NCBI GenBank assembly: GCA_026390935.1
Contig: JAPLEZ010000071.1
Location: 1 to 52,565, forward strand
Length of the DNA stretch: 52,565 bases
Origin: Bacteroidota bacterium
GTDB taxonomy: Bacteria; Bacteroidota; Bacteroidia; Flavobacteriales_C; GCA-002722245
Reading direction: 5' to 3'
The position numbers and the translations under genes are program-made. Shown here one piece after another: positions 41,949 through 50,010 of this stretch (positions are counted from its first letter, which is position 1; each line of letters opens with the position of its first letter). The notes beneath the pieces were generated by a model. It did not search any database. It was not told the DNA's origin and saw only the letters and a list, made by a program, of their open reading frames with translations.

Positions 41949-43496
41949 ATGAGCATCCGGTCGATCCTTAGTGTATTTGTGTTTTCAATTCTCTCCTTGA
42001 GCTTGAATGCTGAGGAGAACAACTTTGAATTGTCGTGTTTAACCTCCGACAATAATGCACCTCTATCCAATGTTAAGGTTACTGTGTACGAAGGAAGCAT
42101 TTTCATGACGCAGTACTCTACTTCAAATAACGGCAAATTCAGCTTTACTCTGGAGTTCAATAAAAACTTTAAAATCACCCTTGAAAAAGATGGCTATATC
42201 AGTGAAAATGTAAGTGTGAACACAACTGTACCGCAAGAATTCTCAGGAAAAAAGATGTCACATAACTTTTCTCTGAAAATGTTTGTTCCTTCTACCGCTG
42301 CGCCATTCACATTTGAAGAGCCTGTTGCTAAAGTGTTTTTCAATCAAGTAATTAAAGGCTTTACAAACGAAATCAATTACAAAAAGACTTTTCAAACCAA
42401 AGTCGAAAACAACCCGTCCGTTCACGACAAACTTGGTAACGCAGGAATCAGTGCTGAATACAAGTACGAGTTGTCTTTAAGAAGAAATCAACCTAAAAAA
42501 GAAGAGATTAAAGAAGAGCCAAAAACCGAAGCTAAAAAAGAAGAAAAACTGACAACCACCGCTTCTCTCGAAGTAGCTAAATCAGAGGTGAAAGATGAGG
42601 TTTTAACTAAAAATGAAAGCGCTTCTGTAGCCACTGCAAAAACAGAAACTAGTACTGAAATTCACACGAATAACACAAGTACACTTGCATCCAATGCAAA
42701 AGCTGAAGTAAAAGAGGAGAAAAAATCGGTACTTACAGAAACTGAAAAGAAAAGTACTGAATCTACAATCAAACAAAGCATTGCAACAGAAGCAAAACCA
42801 GCCTTGAAAAAAGAAGTAGTTGCTGCTAGTACTGAAGAAGTGTATGTGGTCAACGAAGAAAAAACGGCCGTTGCTCAAAAAGAAAAAAAGTACATCGTTA
42901 AAGAAGAAGCAGTAGCTGAAGTAAAAGAAAAAAAGTACGTAGTTAAAGAAGAGGCCGTTGCCGAAGTAAAGGAGAAAAAATATGTTACTAAGTCGGAACC
43001 TGTTGTTGAAGAAAAGAAATACGTAGTGAAAGAAGAAGCGGTTGTTGAGGTTAAGGAAAAGAAATATGTTACTAAAGCTGAGCCTGTTGTAGAGGCTAAG
43101 GAAAAAAAGTACGTAGTTAAAGAAGAAGCGGTTGCCGAAGTAAAAGAGAAAAAGTACGTTGCTAAAGCCGAACCGGCTGCAGAAGCAAAAGAAAAGAAAT
43201 ATGTAGTTAAAGAAGAAGCTGCTCCAGTAGTAAATAAAGAGAAAAAATACGTTTCTAAAGAAGAGCCAAAAAAAGTGGCCTTTTATGAACCAGAGAAAAA
43301 AGAAGAGAAAAAGCCTGGAAAAGAAGTTATTGTTGAGCGCACCAGAAAAATCAACAGGGAAGTAATTGAATTGAATGGTAGAACGATTGAGTACACTCAA
43401 ATCACCTACGATAATGGAGGAATGTATTACTTTAAAAACGGACAATCCATTTCAGCTGAATCCTACCAAAGAGAGATTAAAAACGCTAAAAAATAA
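41949..43496 (+). CDS. Secreted Lys/Glu-repeat protein with conserved N- and C-terminal domains
   Basis: The signal peptide is MSIRSILSVFVFSILSLSLNA (an in-frame ATG at 41931 would extend it by six residues). Residues ~22-165 form a carboxypeptidase-regulatory-like beta domain (APLSNVKVTVYEGS, NGKFSFTLEFNKNFKITLEK). A long Lys/Glu/Thr-rich region follows, including nine ~15-residue repeats (about 311-443). The C-terminal ~65 residues (EVIVERTRKINREVIELNGR, YDNGGMYYFKNGQSISAESY) are a separate conserved domain. The next gene is a paralog with the same two ends but without the repeats. Exported or surface scaffold is likely; no named family is recognised. Confidence 0.7.
   Translation: MSIRSILSVFVFSILSLSLNAEENNFELSCLTSDNNAPLSNVKVTVYEGSIFMTQYSTSNNGKFSFTLEFNKNFKITLEKDGYISENVSVNTTVPQEFSGKKMSHNFSLKMFVPSTAAPFTFEEPVAKVFFNQVIKGFTNEINYKKTFQTKVENNPSVHDKLGNAGISAEYKYELSLRRNQPKKEEIKEEPKTEAKKEEKLTTTASLEVAKSEVKDEVLTKNESASVATAKTETSTEIHTNNTSTLASNAKAEVKEEKKSVLTETEKKSTESTIKQSIATEAKPALKKEVVAASTEEVYVVNEEKTAVAQKEKKYIVKEEAVAEVKEKKYVVKEEAVAEVKEKKYVTKSEPVVEEKKYVVKEEAVVEVKEKKYVTKAEPVVEAKEKKYVVKEEAVAEVKEKKYVAKAEPAAEAKEKKYVVKEEAAPVVNKEKKYVSKEEPKKVAFYEPEKKEEKKPGKEVIVERTRKINREVIELNGRTIEYTQITYDNGGMYYFKNGQSISAESYQREIKNAKK
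42879..43278 (+). repeat. In-gene array of nine KEKKYVxK(E/A)E repeats
   Basis: Nine in-frame units of about 15 codons share the core EKKYVxK. Two types, YVVKEEAVAEV and YVTKAEPVVEA, mostly alternate after the first two units, so the DNA also has a period of about 90 bp. Copies are diverged at synonymous and non-synonymous sites. Confidence 0.85.
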
Positions 43497-43523
43497 TCTG
43501 ATCGCATTCCCTTTACACCGCAG

Positions 43524-43537
43524 TTCACATGTGTGAA
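43524..43537. promoter_or_regulatory. 14-bp palindrome upstream of the second paralog
   Basis: TTCACATGTGTGAA has perfect 6-bp arms around a 2-bp centre, 84 nt before the ATG at 43621. It could be an operator or chance; nothing else supports it. Confidence 0.3.
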
Positions 43538-43620
43538 TTACGCAAGATCTAATCTTAGTTCTGTAACACCCCTTCTGGAACTTAAGTCGACATTTGTTAC
43601 TCATACAAATGCAAACGCTT

Positions 43621-44649
43621 ATGAAAACAAAATCCAGAATCTCCTACACCTTCAGCTTTATTCTTCTGTTGTGTACATACACTCTCAGTGCAAATGAACA
43701 AACATTTAAGCTCTCAGGAATTGCTGCTGATTACAACGGTCCTTTAAACGAAGTTAAGATCACTGTTTTTGAAGAATCCCATTTAATGAAAGCAATGCCT
43801 GCTGCCGCAAATGGTAAATTCACTTTTTCTTTAGACTTCAACAAAATTTTTAAAATCATCATTGAAAAGGATGGCTATGTAAGTGAAAACATAAGCGTCA
43901 ACACAATGCTTCCAAGTGGTGTTGCAATACAAAAAATGGCTCACGAGATCTCTGTAAAGATGTTTCCTGTTTCTGAAGAAACACCATTTACATTTGAACA
44001 AGCGGTCATGAGCATCAACTACAATAAGGTGATCAATGGCTTCACCGAGGAAGTTAATTATAAAAAAACATTTCATTCAAAATCTGAAAATGATCCGTCA
44101 GTGCACAATAAATTGGGAAATGAAGGAATCAGCGCAGATTATAAATATCAATTGTCGTTAAGGAGATTTCCAAAAAAAGAAAAGTCTGAAGAACCTCTTG
44201 TAATTGCAGTTGAAGAAGTGAAAACAGAAAGCAACACAAATGCAGAAATAGCAACAGCGTCCATAGTTGCAGCCAGTGTGCCAGATCAAGAAAACAAAGA
44301 AAACAGCCCAAAGACGGCTAGCAACAGCATCGTTGAACCAATGATAAAACAAACAGCCCTTATTGAAGAGGCTGTGGTTGCCAAAATTGCAAAAAAAGAA
44401 AAGCTATATGCAGCAGAGCCAAAAAAAGTAGTGTATGCTGAATTGGTGAAAAAAGAGGTGCAAAAACTAGGTAAAGAAGTCATCATAGAAGACACCCGTC
44501 AAATCAACAAAGAAGTGATTAAATCAAAAGGCAAAATCATTGAATTCTCCTACATCACCTACAACAACGGAGGAATCTATTACTTTAAAAACGGAGCCTG
44601 TATTTCAGCTGAAACATATCAAAGAGAACTAAAATATACTCATCAATAA
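43621..44649 (+). CDS. Paralog of the Lys/Glu-repeat protein, without the repeat array
   Basis: The start at 43621 (MKTKSRISYTFSFILLLCTYTLSA) gives a signal peptide; a TTG/ATG 9 residues earlier adds nothing. The N-terminal domain (NEVKITVFEESHLMKAMPAA, NGKFTFSLDFNKIFKIIIEK, PSVHNKLGNEGISADYKYQL) and the C-terminal domain (EVIIEDTRQINKEVIKSKGK, YNNGGIYYFKNGACISAETY) correspond closely to the preceding gene. The linker is shorter, unrepeated and only vestigially carries one EKLYAAEPKK unit. Tandem duplication is clear. Its 3' end overlaps the convergent DsbA-like gene by 7 bp. Confidence 0.72.
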   Translation: MKTKSRISYTFSFILLLCTYTLSANEQTFKLSGIAADYNGPLNEVKITVFEESHLMKAMPAAANGKFTFSLDFNKIFKIIIEKDGYVSENISVNTMLPSGVAIQKMAHEISVKMFPVSEETPFTFEQAVMSINYNKVINGFTEEVNYKKTFHSKSENDPSVHNKLGNEGISADYKYQLSLRRFPKKEKSEEPLVIAVEEVKTESNTNAEIATASIVAASVPDQENKENSPKTASNSIVEPMIKQTALIEEAVVAKIAKKEKLYAAEPKKVVYAELVKKEVQKLGKEVIIEDTRQINKEVIKSKGKIIEFSYITYNNGGIYYFKNGACISAETYQRELKYTHQ

Positions 44650-45293
44650 TTTTCTGAAGACCATTCAGCATACGATTTTTCCAAGGCGTCCAAAAACGTA
44701 ACGCTTTGCTGCGCGCCAGATACTGCATATTTTCTATTCAAAACAAAAAATGGCACCCCTCTCACTCCTATTTGCGCAGCTTCTTGAATGTCAGCCTTCA
44801 CTTCAGCTGCGTAGCTCCCATTCTCTAAAGCTGTCTTTACATCCTCAGCGTTTAAGCCGATTTCTTGTCCCAGACTAATTAGCGTCGCAAAATCATCAAT
44901 GTTTTTTCCATCAGTAAAATAAGCTTGAAATAATTTTTCTTCTGCTTCATTTTGCTTCCCTTGGCTTTTTGCGAAATGAGCAAAACGATGTGCATTCAAA
45001 GAATTGGCAACAACAGCTTTATCAAAATTATATTGCAATCCCACCTGCTTGGCCAAATCAGTTACGTAGTCGTTTAATCGCTTTGCCTCTTGCAAATCTA
45101 TACCCTTGTGTTCAGCTAAATACTCATGAATTTTAATATTGGTATTGGTTTTTAAATAAGGGGAAAGCTGATAACTTTTCCATTCCAACACCACCTTGTC
45201 TTTATGAGAAAACTGCGCAAGAGCTTCTTCAAACTTGCGTTTTCCAATGTAGCAGAAAGGACACATTACATCGCTCCATATCTCTATTTTCAT
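44643..45293 (-). CDS. DsbA-family oxidoreductase, FrnE-like
   Basis: A thioredoxin-fold protein with CxxC site CPFC in EIWSDVMCPFCYIGKRKFEE, a helical insertion, and the cis-Pro loop in GVRGVPFFVLN. This is the FrnE branch, whose members are cytosolic disulfide isomerases/oxidoreductases. There is no signal peptide, consistent with cytosol. The start is placed at 45293 (MKIEIWSD), with five extra residues possible from 45308. TAACTTTA on the minus strand (45330-45337) is a weak -7 candidate. Confidence 0.92.
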   Translation of the reverse strand: MKIEIWSDVMCPFCYIGKRKFEEALAQFSHKDKVVLEWKSYQLSPYLKTNTNIKIHEYLAEHKGIDLQEAKRLNDYVTDLAKQVGLQYNFDKAVVANSLNAHRFAHFAKSQGKQNEAEEKLFQAYFTDGKNIDDFATLISLGQEIGLNAEDVKTALENGSYAAEVKADIQEAAQIGVRGVPFFVLNRKYAVSGAQQSVTFLDALEKSYAEWSSENY

Positions 45294-45406
45294 TTTGTCC
45301 TTCATCATAAACGTCTCATTTTAGAAAGCTAAAGTTATTGAATACCTACGAATTAGTGGAACAATATATTTGATGCATTTTTAGTTTAACTTGCTAAAAA
45401 TTCAAA

Positions 45407-46045
45407 TTGGTTTTGAAAAATCCGATTGCCAACATATTTAAAAATTTTGTCATCTATCTTTTGCTTTGCCTGGCAACTTTCCTGATGCTGAAAACGATTT
45501 CTCTTTATTTTTCCTTTGATGACAAAGTCGCGTTTTTGAGTCAGAAACAGGATTACATCGACAATACCATTTGGAAGATTTCTTTTTACGTTCACGTGTT
45601 TTCCAGCATTTTCGTATTGCTGGCCGGCTTTACACAGTTTTCAAATTACATATTGGCAAATCACAAAAAAATCCATCGCTGGCTGGGAAGATTTTACGCA
45701 TACAATATTTTCCTAATCAATTTCCCTGCGGGCATGATCATGGCCATTTACGCTAATGGTTTTCTTCCATCGAAAATGGCTTTTATTATTTTGGATTGTC
45801 TTTGGTTTTGGTTTACGTTAAAAGCGGTGATTGAAATTCGTCGCAAAAATGTGAAGGAGCACAAAAACTATATGATCAGGAGTTATGCCTTAACCTGTTC
45901 GGCCATTACCTTGCGGACGTGGAAATTAATTCTTTCAAATTTATTCACCATTGATCCAATGACGCTGTATATGATTGATGCATGGCTTGGCTTTGTACCC
46001 AACTTGCTTTTTGCAGAGTGGCTGATCAAAAGGAAGAAAAAGTGA
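45407..46045 (+). CDS. DUF2306-like membrane protein (TTG start)
   Basis: About seven membrane segments in 212 residues, with the DUF2306 pattern: an HVFSSIFVLLAGFTQF segment, HKKIHRWLGRFYAYNI (His-x2-Lys-x-His-Arg), IEIRRKNVKEHKNYMIRSYA, and a late TLRTWKLIL. The start must be TTG, either 45407 or 45413, as no in-frame ATG is available upstream. The function of the family is unknown; conserved His residues suggest a redox or haem link, but that is inference. The gene is convergent with the small membrane gene behind it. Confidence 0.75.
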   Translation: MVLKNPIANIFKNFVIYLLLCLATFLMLKTISLYFSFDDKVAFLSQKQDYIDNTIWKISFYVHVFSSIFVLLAGFTQFSNYILANHKKIHRWLGRFYAYNIFLINFPAGMIMAIYANGFLPSKMAFIILDCLWFWFTLKAVIEIRRKNVKEHKNYMIRSYALTCSAITLRTWKLILSNLFTIDPMTLYMIDAWLGFVPNLLFAEWLIKRKKK

Positions 46046-46270
46046 TTATCTGCCTAAAACCATATTCTCCTCGATGATCCAAACAAGTAAGTACAAAATG
46101 ATTGCTGCCGACAAAATAAAGGAAAGTATTGCGCCAGCCATTGGCTGTTTATGGCCTTGCGCTTTAAGAGAGGCGTGAACTTTTTTAGAGAGCAGGAAGC
46201 ATACAAACCCCACTAATAACAGTACTACAAGAGCAATTACTATAAACATAATCTTCAGTTTAAATTTCAC
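46046..46270 (-). CDS. Small two-helix membrane protein
   Basis: The 74 residues have two membrane segments (IMFIVIALVVLLLVGFVCFL and AILSFILSAAIILYLLVWII) joined by a basic loop (SKKVHASLKAQGHKQ). The stop abuts the convergent gene with no spacer. Composition is gene-like, but no family is recognised. Confidence 0.55.
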   Translation of the reverse strand: MKFKLKIMFIVIALVVLLLVGFVCFLLSKKVHASLKAQGHKQPMAGAILSFILSAAIILYLLVWIIEENMVLGR

Positions 46271-46336
46271 AAATCTTATCCGTCTGCAATATAACTACCG
46301 TTAAGAGGAATTATTTTAGTCCGAAGATTTTAAAAA

Positions 46337-46372
46337 CAAAAAAGCCTCAACTTTTCAGTTAAGGCTTTTTTT
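46337..46372 (-). terminator. Terminator of tRNA-Pro
   Basis: AAAAAAGCCT / AGGCTTTTTT with an inner AAC/GTT pair lies directly 3' of the tRNA gene on the minus strand, with a T-run at the end. Confidence 0.75.
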
Positions 46373-46373
46373 G

Positions 46374-46448
46374 TCGGGGCGGCAGGATTCGAACCTGCGA
46401 CCTCCTGGTCCCAAACCAGGCGCGATGACCGGACTACGCTACGCCCCG
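46374..46448 (-). tRNA. tRNA-Pro (anticodon TGG)
   Basis: The minus strand folds as a cloverleaf: acceptor stem CGGGGCG / CGCCCCG with discriminator A, D arm around TAGCGTAGTCCGGTCA, anticodon stem CCTGG / CCAGG with loop TTTGGGA (anticodon TGG, reading CCA and related Pro codons), and T arm GCAGGTTCGAATCCTGC. The 3' CCA is not encoded. It is isolated from other tRNA genes. Confidence 0.97.
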
Positions 46449-46495
46449 AGTACTCTTTTTGATTTTTGAAAGAACGATTCTTCAAAACCGGAGGG

Positions 46496-46503
46496 CAAAT
46501 TTA
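46496..46503 (-). promoter_or_regulatory. Predicted -7 element of the tRNA-Pro gene
   Basis: Minus-strand TAAATTTG matches TAnnTTTG perfectly, 47 nt upstream of the mature tRNA 5' end. Confidence 0.45.
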
Positions 46504-46540
46504 GAATATTTTTTTGTCCCACCAACTTTTTATAAACTCT

Positions 46541-47638
46541 TTATACATTAAATCTGAAATGCATCACATCTCCATCACCTACCACATACTCTTTTCCTTC
46601 AACAGAAAGTTTCCCCGCATCTCTACAAGCCGCTTCAGATCCGTATTTTACGAAATCCTCATACTTAATTACTTCAGCTCTAATAAATCCTTTTTCAAAA
46701 TCGGTGTGAATAACTCCTGCTGCTTGAGGTGCTTTAAAACCAACTTTGATCGTCCAAGCTCTAACTTCTTTTACTCCAGCGGTGAAATAAGTACTTAGTT
46801 TCAGTAATTTATATGAAGCAGCAATTAATTTATTTACTCCAGGCTCAGTTAATCCAGCATCCTGCAAAAACATTTGACGCTCTTCGTAGCTTTCCAACTC
46901 AGCGATGTCTGATTCCAGCTTCGCACAAATGGTCATCACTTCGGCACCTTCTTCTATTGCTACTTTTTTTACTGCATCAACGTGTTTGTTTCCAGCTGCG
47001 ATACTTTTCTCATCCACGTTGCATACATATAATACAGGCTTCGCTGTAATCAAGTTCAATTCCGCCAGGATAAGAGCTTCATCTTCAGCTAAAGCCAATG
47101 AACGCGCCGATTTACCCTGTAATAAAGTAGCTTTTGTGCGCTCTAAAATACTCACCAGTTTGATAGCATCCTTATCGCCGTGCTTGGTCATTTTATTGGC
47201 TTTCTCCAAACGCTTATCGATAGTATCCAAATCCTTTAATTGCAATTCGAAATCAATAGTTTCTTTGTCGCGAATAGGATTTACAGAACCATCTACGTGA
47301 ATGATGTTGTCATCTTCGAAACAACGGATAACATGCAAAATAGCATCGGTTTCACGGATATTTCCTAAAAACATATTTCCCAATCCCTCTCCTTCGCTTG
47401 CGCCTTTCACTAATCCTGCGATGTCAACAATTTCCATCACATTGGCTTGAACCCTTTCAGGTTTTACCAACTCTTCCAGCTTGGTTAAGCGCGCATCAGG
47501 AACGATAATGGTTCCGATATTCGGTTCAATTGTACAAAACGGAAAGTTTGCTGCTTGTGCTTTTGCACTCGACAAACAGTTGAAAAGAGTTGACTTTCCT
47601 ACGTTTGGCAATCCAACGATACCACATTTTAATCCCAT
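46541..47638 (-). CDS. ychF: Ribosome-binding ATPase YchF
   Basis: An Obg-family P-loop protein that prefers ATP and binds ribosomes. Features: [20 protein letters not shown] (P-loop), [15 protein letters not shown] (switch I), [17 protein letters not shown] (switch II), a coiled-coil middle part and a C-terminal TGS domain ending [15 protein letters not shown]. The start is 47638 (MGLKCGIVG), the family's usual N-terminus; the upstream frame to 47737 passes through the promoter. Length 365 is standard. Confidence 0.97.
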   Translation of the reverse strand: MGLKCGIVGLPNVGKSTLFNCLSSAKAQAANFPFCTIEPNIGTIIVPDARLTKLEELVKPERVQANVMEIVDIAGLVKGASEGEGLGNMFLGNIRETDAILHVIRCFEDDNIIHVDGSVNPIRDKETIDFELQLKDLDTIDKRLEKANKMTKHGDKDAIKLVSILERTKATLLQGKSARSLALAEDEALILAELNLITAKPVLYVCNVDEKSIAAGNKHVDAVKKVAIEEGAEVMTICAKLESDIAELESYEERQMFLQDAGLTEPGVNKLIAASYKLLKLSTYFTAGVKEVRAWTIKVGFKAPQAAGVIHTDFEKGFIRAEVIKYEDFVKYGSEAACRDAGKLSVEGKEYVVGDGDVMHFRFNV

Positions 47639-47657
47639 GACAAAAAATTTAAGGATG

Positions 47658-47665
47658 CAAAAATA
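47658..47665 (-). promoter_or_regulatory. Predicted -7 element of ychF
   Basis: Minus-strand TATTTTTG, perfect match, 19 nt before the ychF start codon. Confidence 0.55.
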
Positions 47666-47709
47666 GTCAAATAGTTGACAGTAGACAGCGCTCAGTTGAT
47701 CGAAAATTG

Positions 47710-47717
47710 TATTTTCG
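47710..47717 (+). promoter_or_regulatory. Predicted -7 element of the transketolase N gene
   Basis: TATTTTCG (7 of 8) lies 19 nt before the ATG at 47737, divergent from the ychF promoter. Confidence 0.45.
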
Positions 47718-47736
47718 TAAAAAAAACATCTGCACA

Positions 47737-48582
47737 ATGGCTGACATCAAAAATCTCGAAAAAATAGTTTCACAAGTTCGTCGTGATATCGTTAGAATGG
47801 TACATCAAAATAATTCTGGGCATCCAGGAGGTTCTTTAGGTTGTACTGAATTTTTAGTTTCCTTATACAATGGTGTGATGGAACACAATCCAAAAAACTT
47901 CAGCATGGATGGAAAAAATGAAGATTTATTCTTTTTATCCAACGGACATATCTCTCCGGTGCTATATAGCGTTTTGGCTAGAGCAGGTTACTTTCCGGTG
48001 AAAGAAATGGCAACGTTCCGTAGTTTGAATTCTCGTTTGCAAGGACATCCAACTCCGCACGAAGGATTAGAAGGCATAAGAATTGCATCAGGATCATTGG
48101 GCCAGGGTTTATCAGTTGCACTTGGTGCAGCCCAAGCCAAAAAATTAAATAAAGACAACAAGTTGGTATATGTATTAATGGGCGATGGCGAGCAGCAAGA
48201 AGGTCAGATTTGGGAAGCAGCCATGTACGCAGCACACAATAAAGTAGATAACATCATTGCAACAATAGATTACAACGGCGCGCAAATCGACGGATCAACA
48301 GACGAAGTTCTTTCATTAGGAAATCTAAAAGCCAAATGGGAATCTTTCGGCTGGAAAGTTTTGGAGACGAACGGCAATAATTTGCAAGACATCAACAACA
48401 CTTTACAAGAAGCAAAAAGTTTAACCGGAAAAGGAACACCAATCTTAATTAAGATGAGTACGCAAATGGGAAATGGTGTTGACTTTATGATGGGAACCCA
48501 CAAATGGCATGGAGTTGCTCCTAATAACGATCAATTGAAATCGGCTTTGGCACAAAATCCTGAGACTTTGGGCGACTACTAA
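47737..48582 (+). CDS. Transketolase, N-terminal (TPP-binding) subunit
   Basis: The start at 47737 (MADIKNLEKIV) is chosen because an upstream frame to 47707 overlaps the promoter. The protein has the thiamine pyrophosphate half of transketolase: NNSGHPGGSLG, FFLSNGHISPVLYSVL, GSLGQGLSVALGAAQA, the GDGEQQEGQIWEAAM diphosphate-binding motif and IATIDYNGAQIDG. In the pentose phosphate pathway the complete enzyme transfers two-carbon ketol units. Length ~281 fits a split-type N subunit. The other half is encoded 1.4 kb downstream, after an intervening VWA gene. Confidence 0.95.
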   Translation: MADIKNLEKIVSQVRRDIVRMVHQNNSGHPGGSLGCTEFLVSLYNGVMEHNPKNFSMDGKNEDLFFLSNGHISPVLYSVLARAGYFPVKEMATFRSLNSRLQGHPTPHEGLEGIRIASGSLGQGLSVALGAAQAKKLNKDNKLVYVLMGDGEQQEGQIWEAAMYAAHNKVDNIIATIDYNGAQIDGSTDEVLSLGNLKAKWESFGWKVLETNGNNLQDINNTLQEAKSLTGKGTPILIKMSTQMGNGVDFMMGTHKWHGVAPNNDQLKSALAQNPETLGDY

Positions 48583-48592
48583 AAATAGTCCC

Positions 48593-49984
48593 ATGAAAAA
48601 ACTGAAAGTACTTTTTCTTGCATTTCTTCTTGCCTTCCATCTTTCTCCTGCACAAAAAGCAGTTGAAGAAAAGAAGGAAGAGCCAATGGTTACGCGCATC
48701 CTCTTTATTTTTGATGCTTCGCAAAGCATGTGGGCCAATATGGGCAGTGAGCGAAAAATTGTTATTGCTCAACGCTTGTTATCAGCAGCTATTGATAGTT
48801 TGAGAAATCTTGAGAACGTGCAAGTAGCATTGCGAGTTTATGGAAACCGCGTTGACATTAATAAAGGAGTTCAGGATTGTGAAGACACTCACCTGGAAGT
48901 ACCTTTTGAAAAAGACAACATCGATAAAATCAAACACGTACTTAAATCCACCCAACCTAAAGGAACTACTTTAATAGCCCGTTCTTTAGAAGCAACACAA
49001 AGCGACTTCCCTCCTTGCGCCAATTGTCGCAATGTTGTGATTTTAATTACCGATGGAATTGAAGCCTGCGATGGCGATCCATGCGCAGTATCAAGAGCCT
49101 TACAACAAAACGGCGTGATTTTAAAACCATTCATTATTGGCTTAGGCAACGGAAAAGAATACGATCAATACTTCCGTTGCATTGGAGAATATTACGATGC
49201 ATCCAATGCCAACTCTTTCAAAACCATTTTATCGGTGGTGATCTCCGAAGCTTTATCCAGCACCACATGTCAGGTGAATCTTTTAGACGTGAATCAAAAG
49301 CCTATTGAAACCAATGTCACCATGACATTTTACGATAAAAACTCCGGAGAAGTAAAATACAATTTGATCCACACGATGAACAGCAATGGAAATCCGGATA
49401 CCATTTCTCTCGACCCAATTGCTACCTATAACATTGTAGTGCACACCAAACCCGAAATGAGCAAAGAGAACGTTCGTTTAAAACCTGGTCAGCACAACAT
49501 CATATCTATTGATGCACCCCAAGGTTCCCTCTATTTAAAATCAAATGGAAATTTGAACAACCAATACAATTTCAAATGCGTGATGAAACAAAACGGAAAA
49601 GCGCAAATCATCAATGTTCAGGATTTTGAAAAAACAGAGAAATACATCGTTGGTGAATACGAAGTAGAGATACTAACCATTCCACGCATTATTACCACCG
49701 TACAAATTTCGCAAAGCAATACTTCAAAAATTGAAGTTCCTCAACCCGGCAAGGTAAGCTTTAATGCACTTGGACCAGGTTACTGCTTTATTTACCAAAT
49801 GGTGGATGGAAAACTAAAACTCATTTACGAGCTCAACACCGAACAGCCCAACGAAACGATATATATGCTGCCCGGCACTTATAAAATAGTATACCGCGCC
49901 AAAGGAGCAAAAAGAACAATGTACTCAGTAGAAAAAGAATTTAAAGTTGAATCAGGAAAGAGCAGTAAAGTAGATTTATTTTAA
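48593..49984 (+). CDS. Secreted von Willebrand factor A (VWA) domain protein
   Basis: A signal peptide (MKKLKVLFLAFLLAFHLSPA) precedes a VWA domain with an intact MIDAS: D41-x-S43-x-S45 in FDASQSMW, a Thr in KGTTLIARSLE and Asp in ITDGIEACDGD. Two cysteine-rich spots (CANC, CDGDPC) may form disulfides. The last ~250 residues are two or three beta-sandwich-like segments (CQVNLLDVNQKPIETNVTMT, GKVSFNALGPGYCFIYQMVD, LPGTYKIVYRAKGAKRTMYS) resembling carboxypeptidase-regulatory repeats. VWA proteins bind partners via a metal. It sits between the two transketolase halves with 10- and 26-bp spacers, so it is in the same operon. Confidence 0.85.
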   Translation: MKKLKVLFLAFLLAFHLSPAQKAVEEKKEEPMVTRILFIFDASQSMWANMGSERKIVIAQRLLSAAIDSLRNLENVQVALRVYGNRVDINKGVQDCEDTHLEVPFEKDNIDKIKHVLKSTQPKGTTLIARSLEATQSDFPPCANCRNVVILITDGIEACDGDPCAVSRALQQNGVILKPFIIGLGNGKEYDQYFRCIGEYYDASNANSFKTILSVVISEALSSTTCQVNLLDVNQKPIETNVTMTFYDKNSGEVKYNLIHTMNSNGNPDTISLDPIATYNIVVHTKPEMSKENVRLKPGQHNIISIDAPQGSLYLKSNGNLNNQYNFKCVMKQNGKAQIINVQDFEKTEKYIVGEYEVEILTIPRIITTVQISQSNTSKIEVPQPGKVSFNALGPGYCFIYQMVDGKLKLIYELNTEQPNETIYMLPGTYKIVYRAKGAKRTMYSVEKEFKVESGKSSKVDLF

Positions 49985-50010
49985 CTTCGCGCTTCCAATA
50001 AAAATTAGGC

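Noticed and set aside
41804-42178. 124-codon minus-strand frame across the promoter of the repeat gene
   Set aside because: It overlaps the real gene's start and promoter and has no recognisable family; only its last part might be the frameshifted N-terminus of the small gene at 41540.
42879-43278. Possible CRISPR array
   Set aside because: The repeats are in-frame codons of a Lys/Glu repeat protein with no unique spacers and no cas genes nearby.
42603-43445. Long minus-strand frame rich in Phe opposite the Lys/Glu repeat gene
   Set aside because: Complement of a Lys/Glu-rich repeat necessarily reads as Phe-rich codons; no start context, promoter or family. A shadow of the plus-strand gene.
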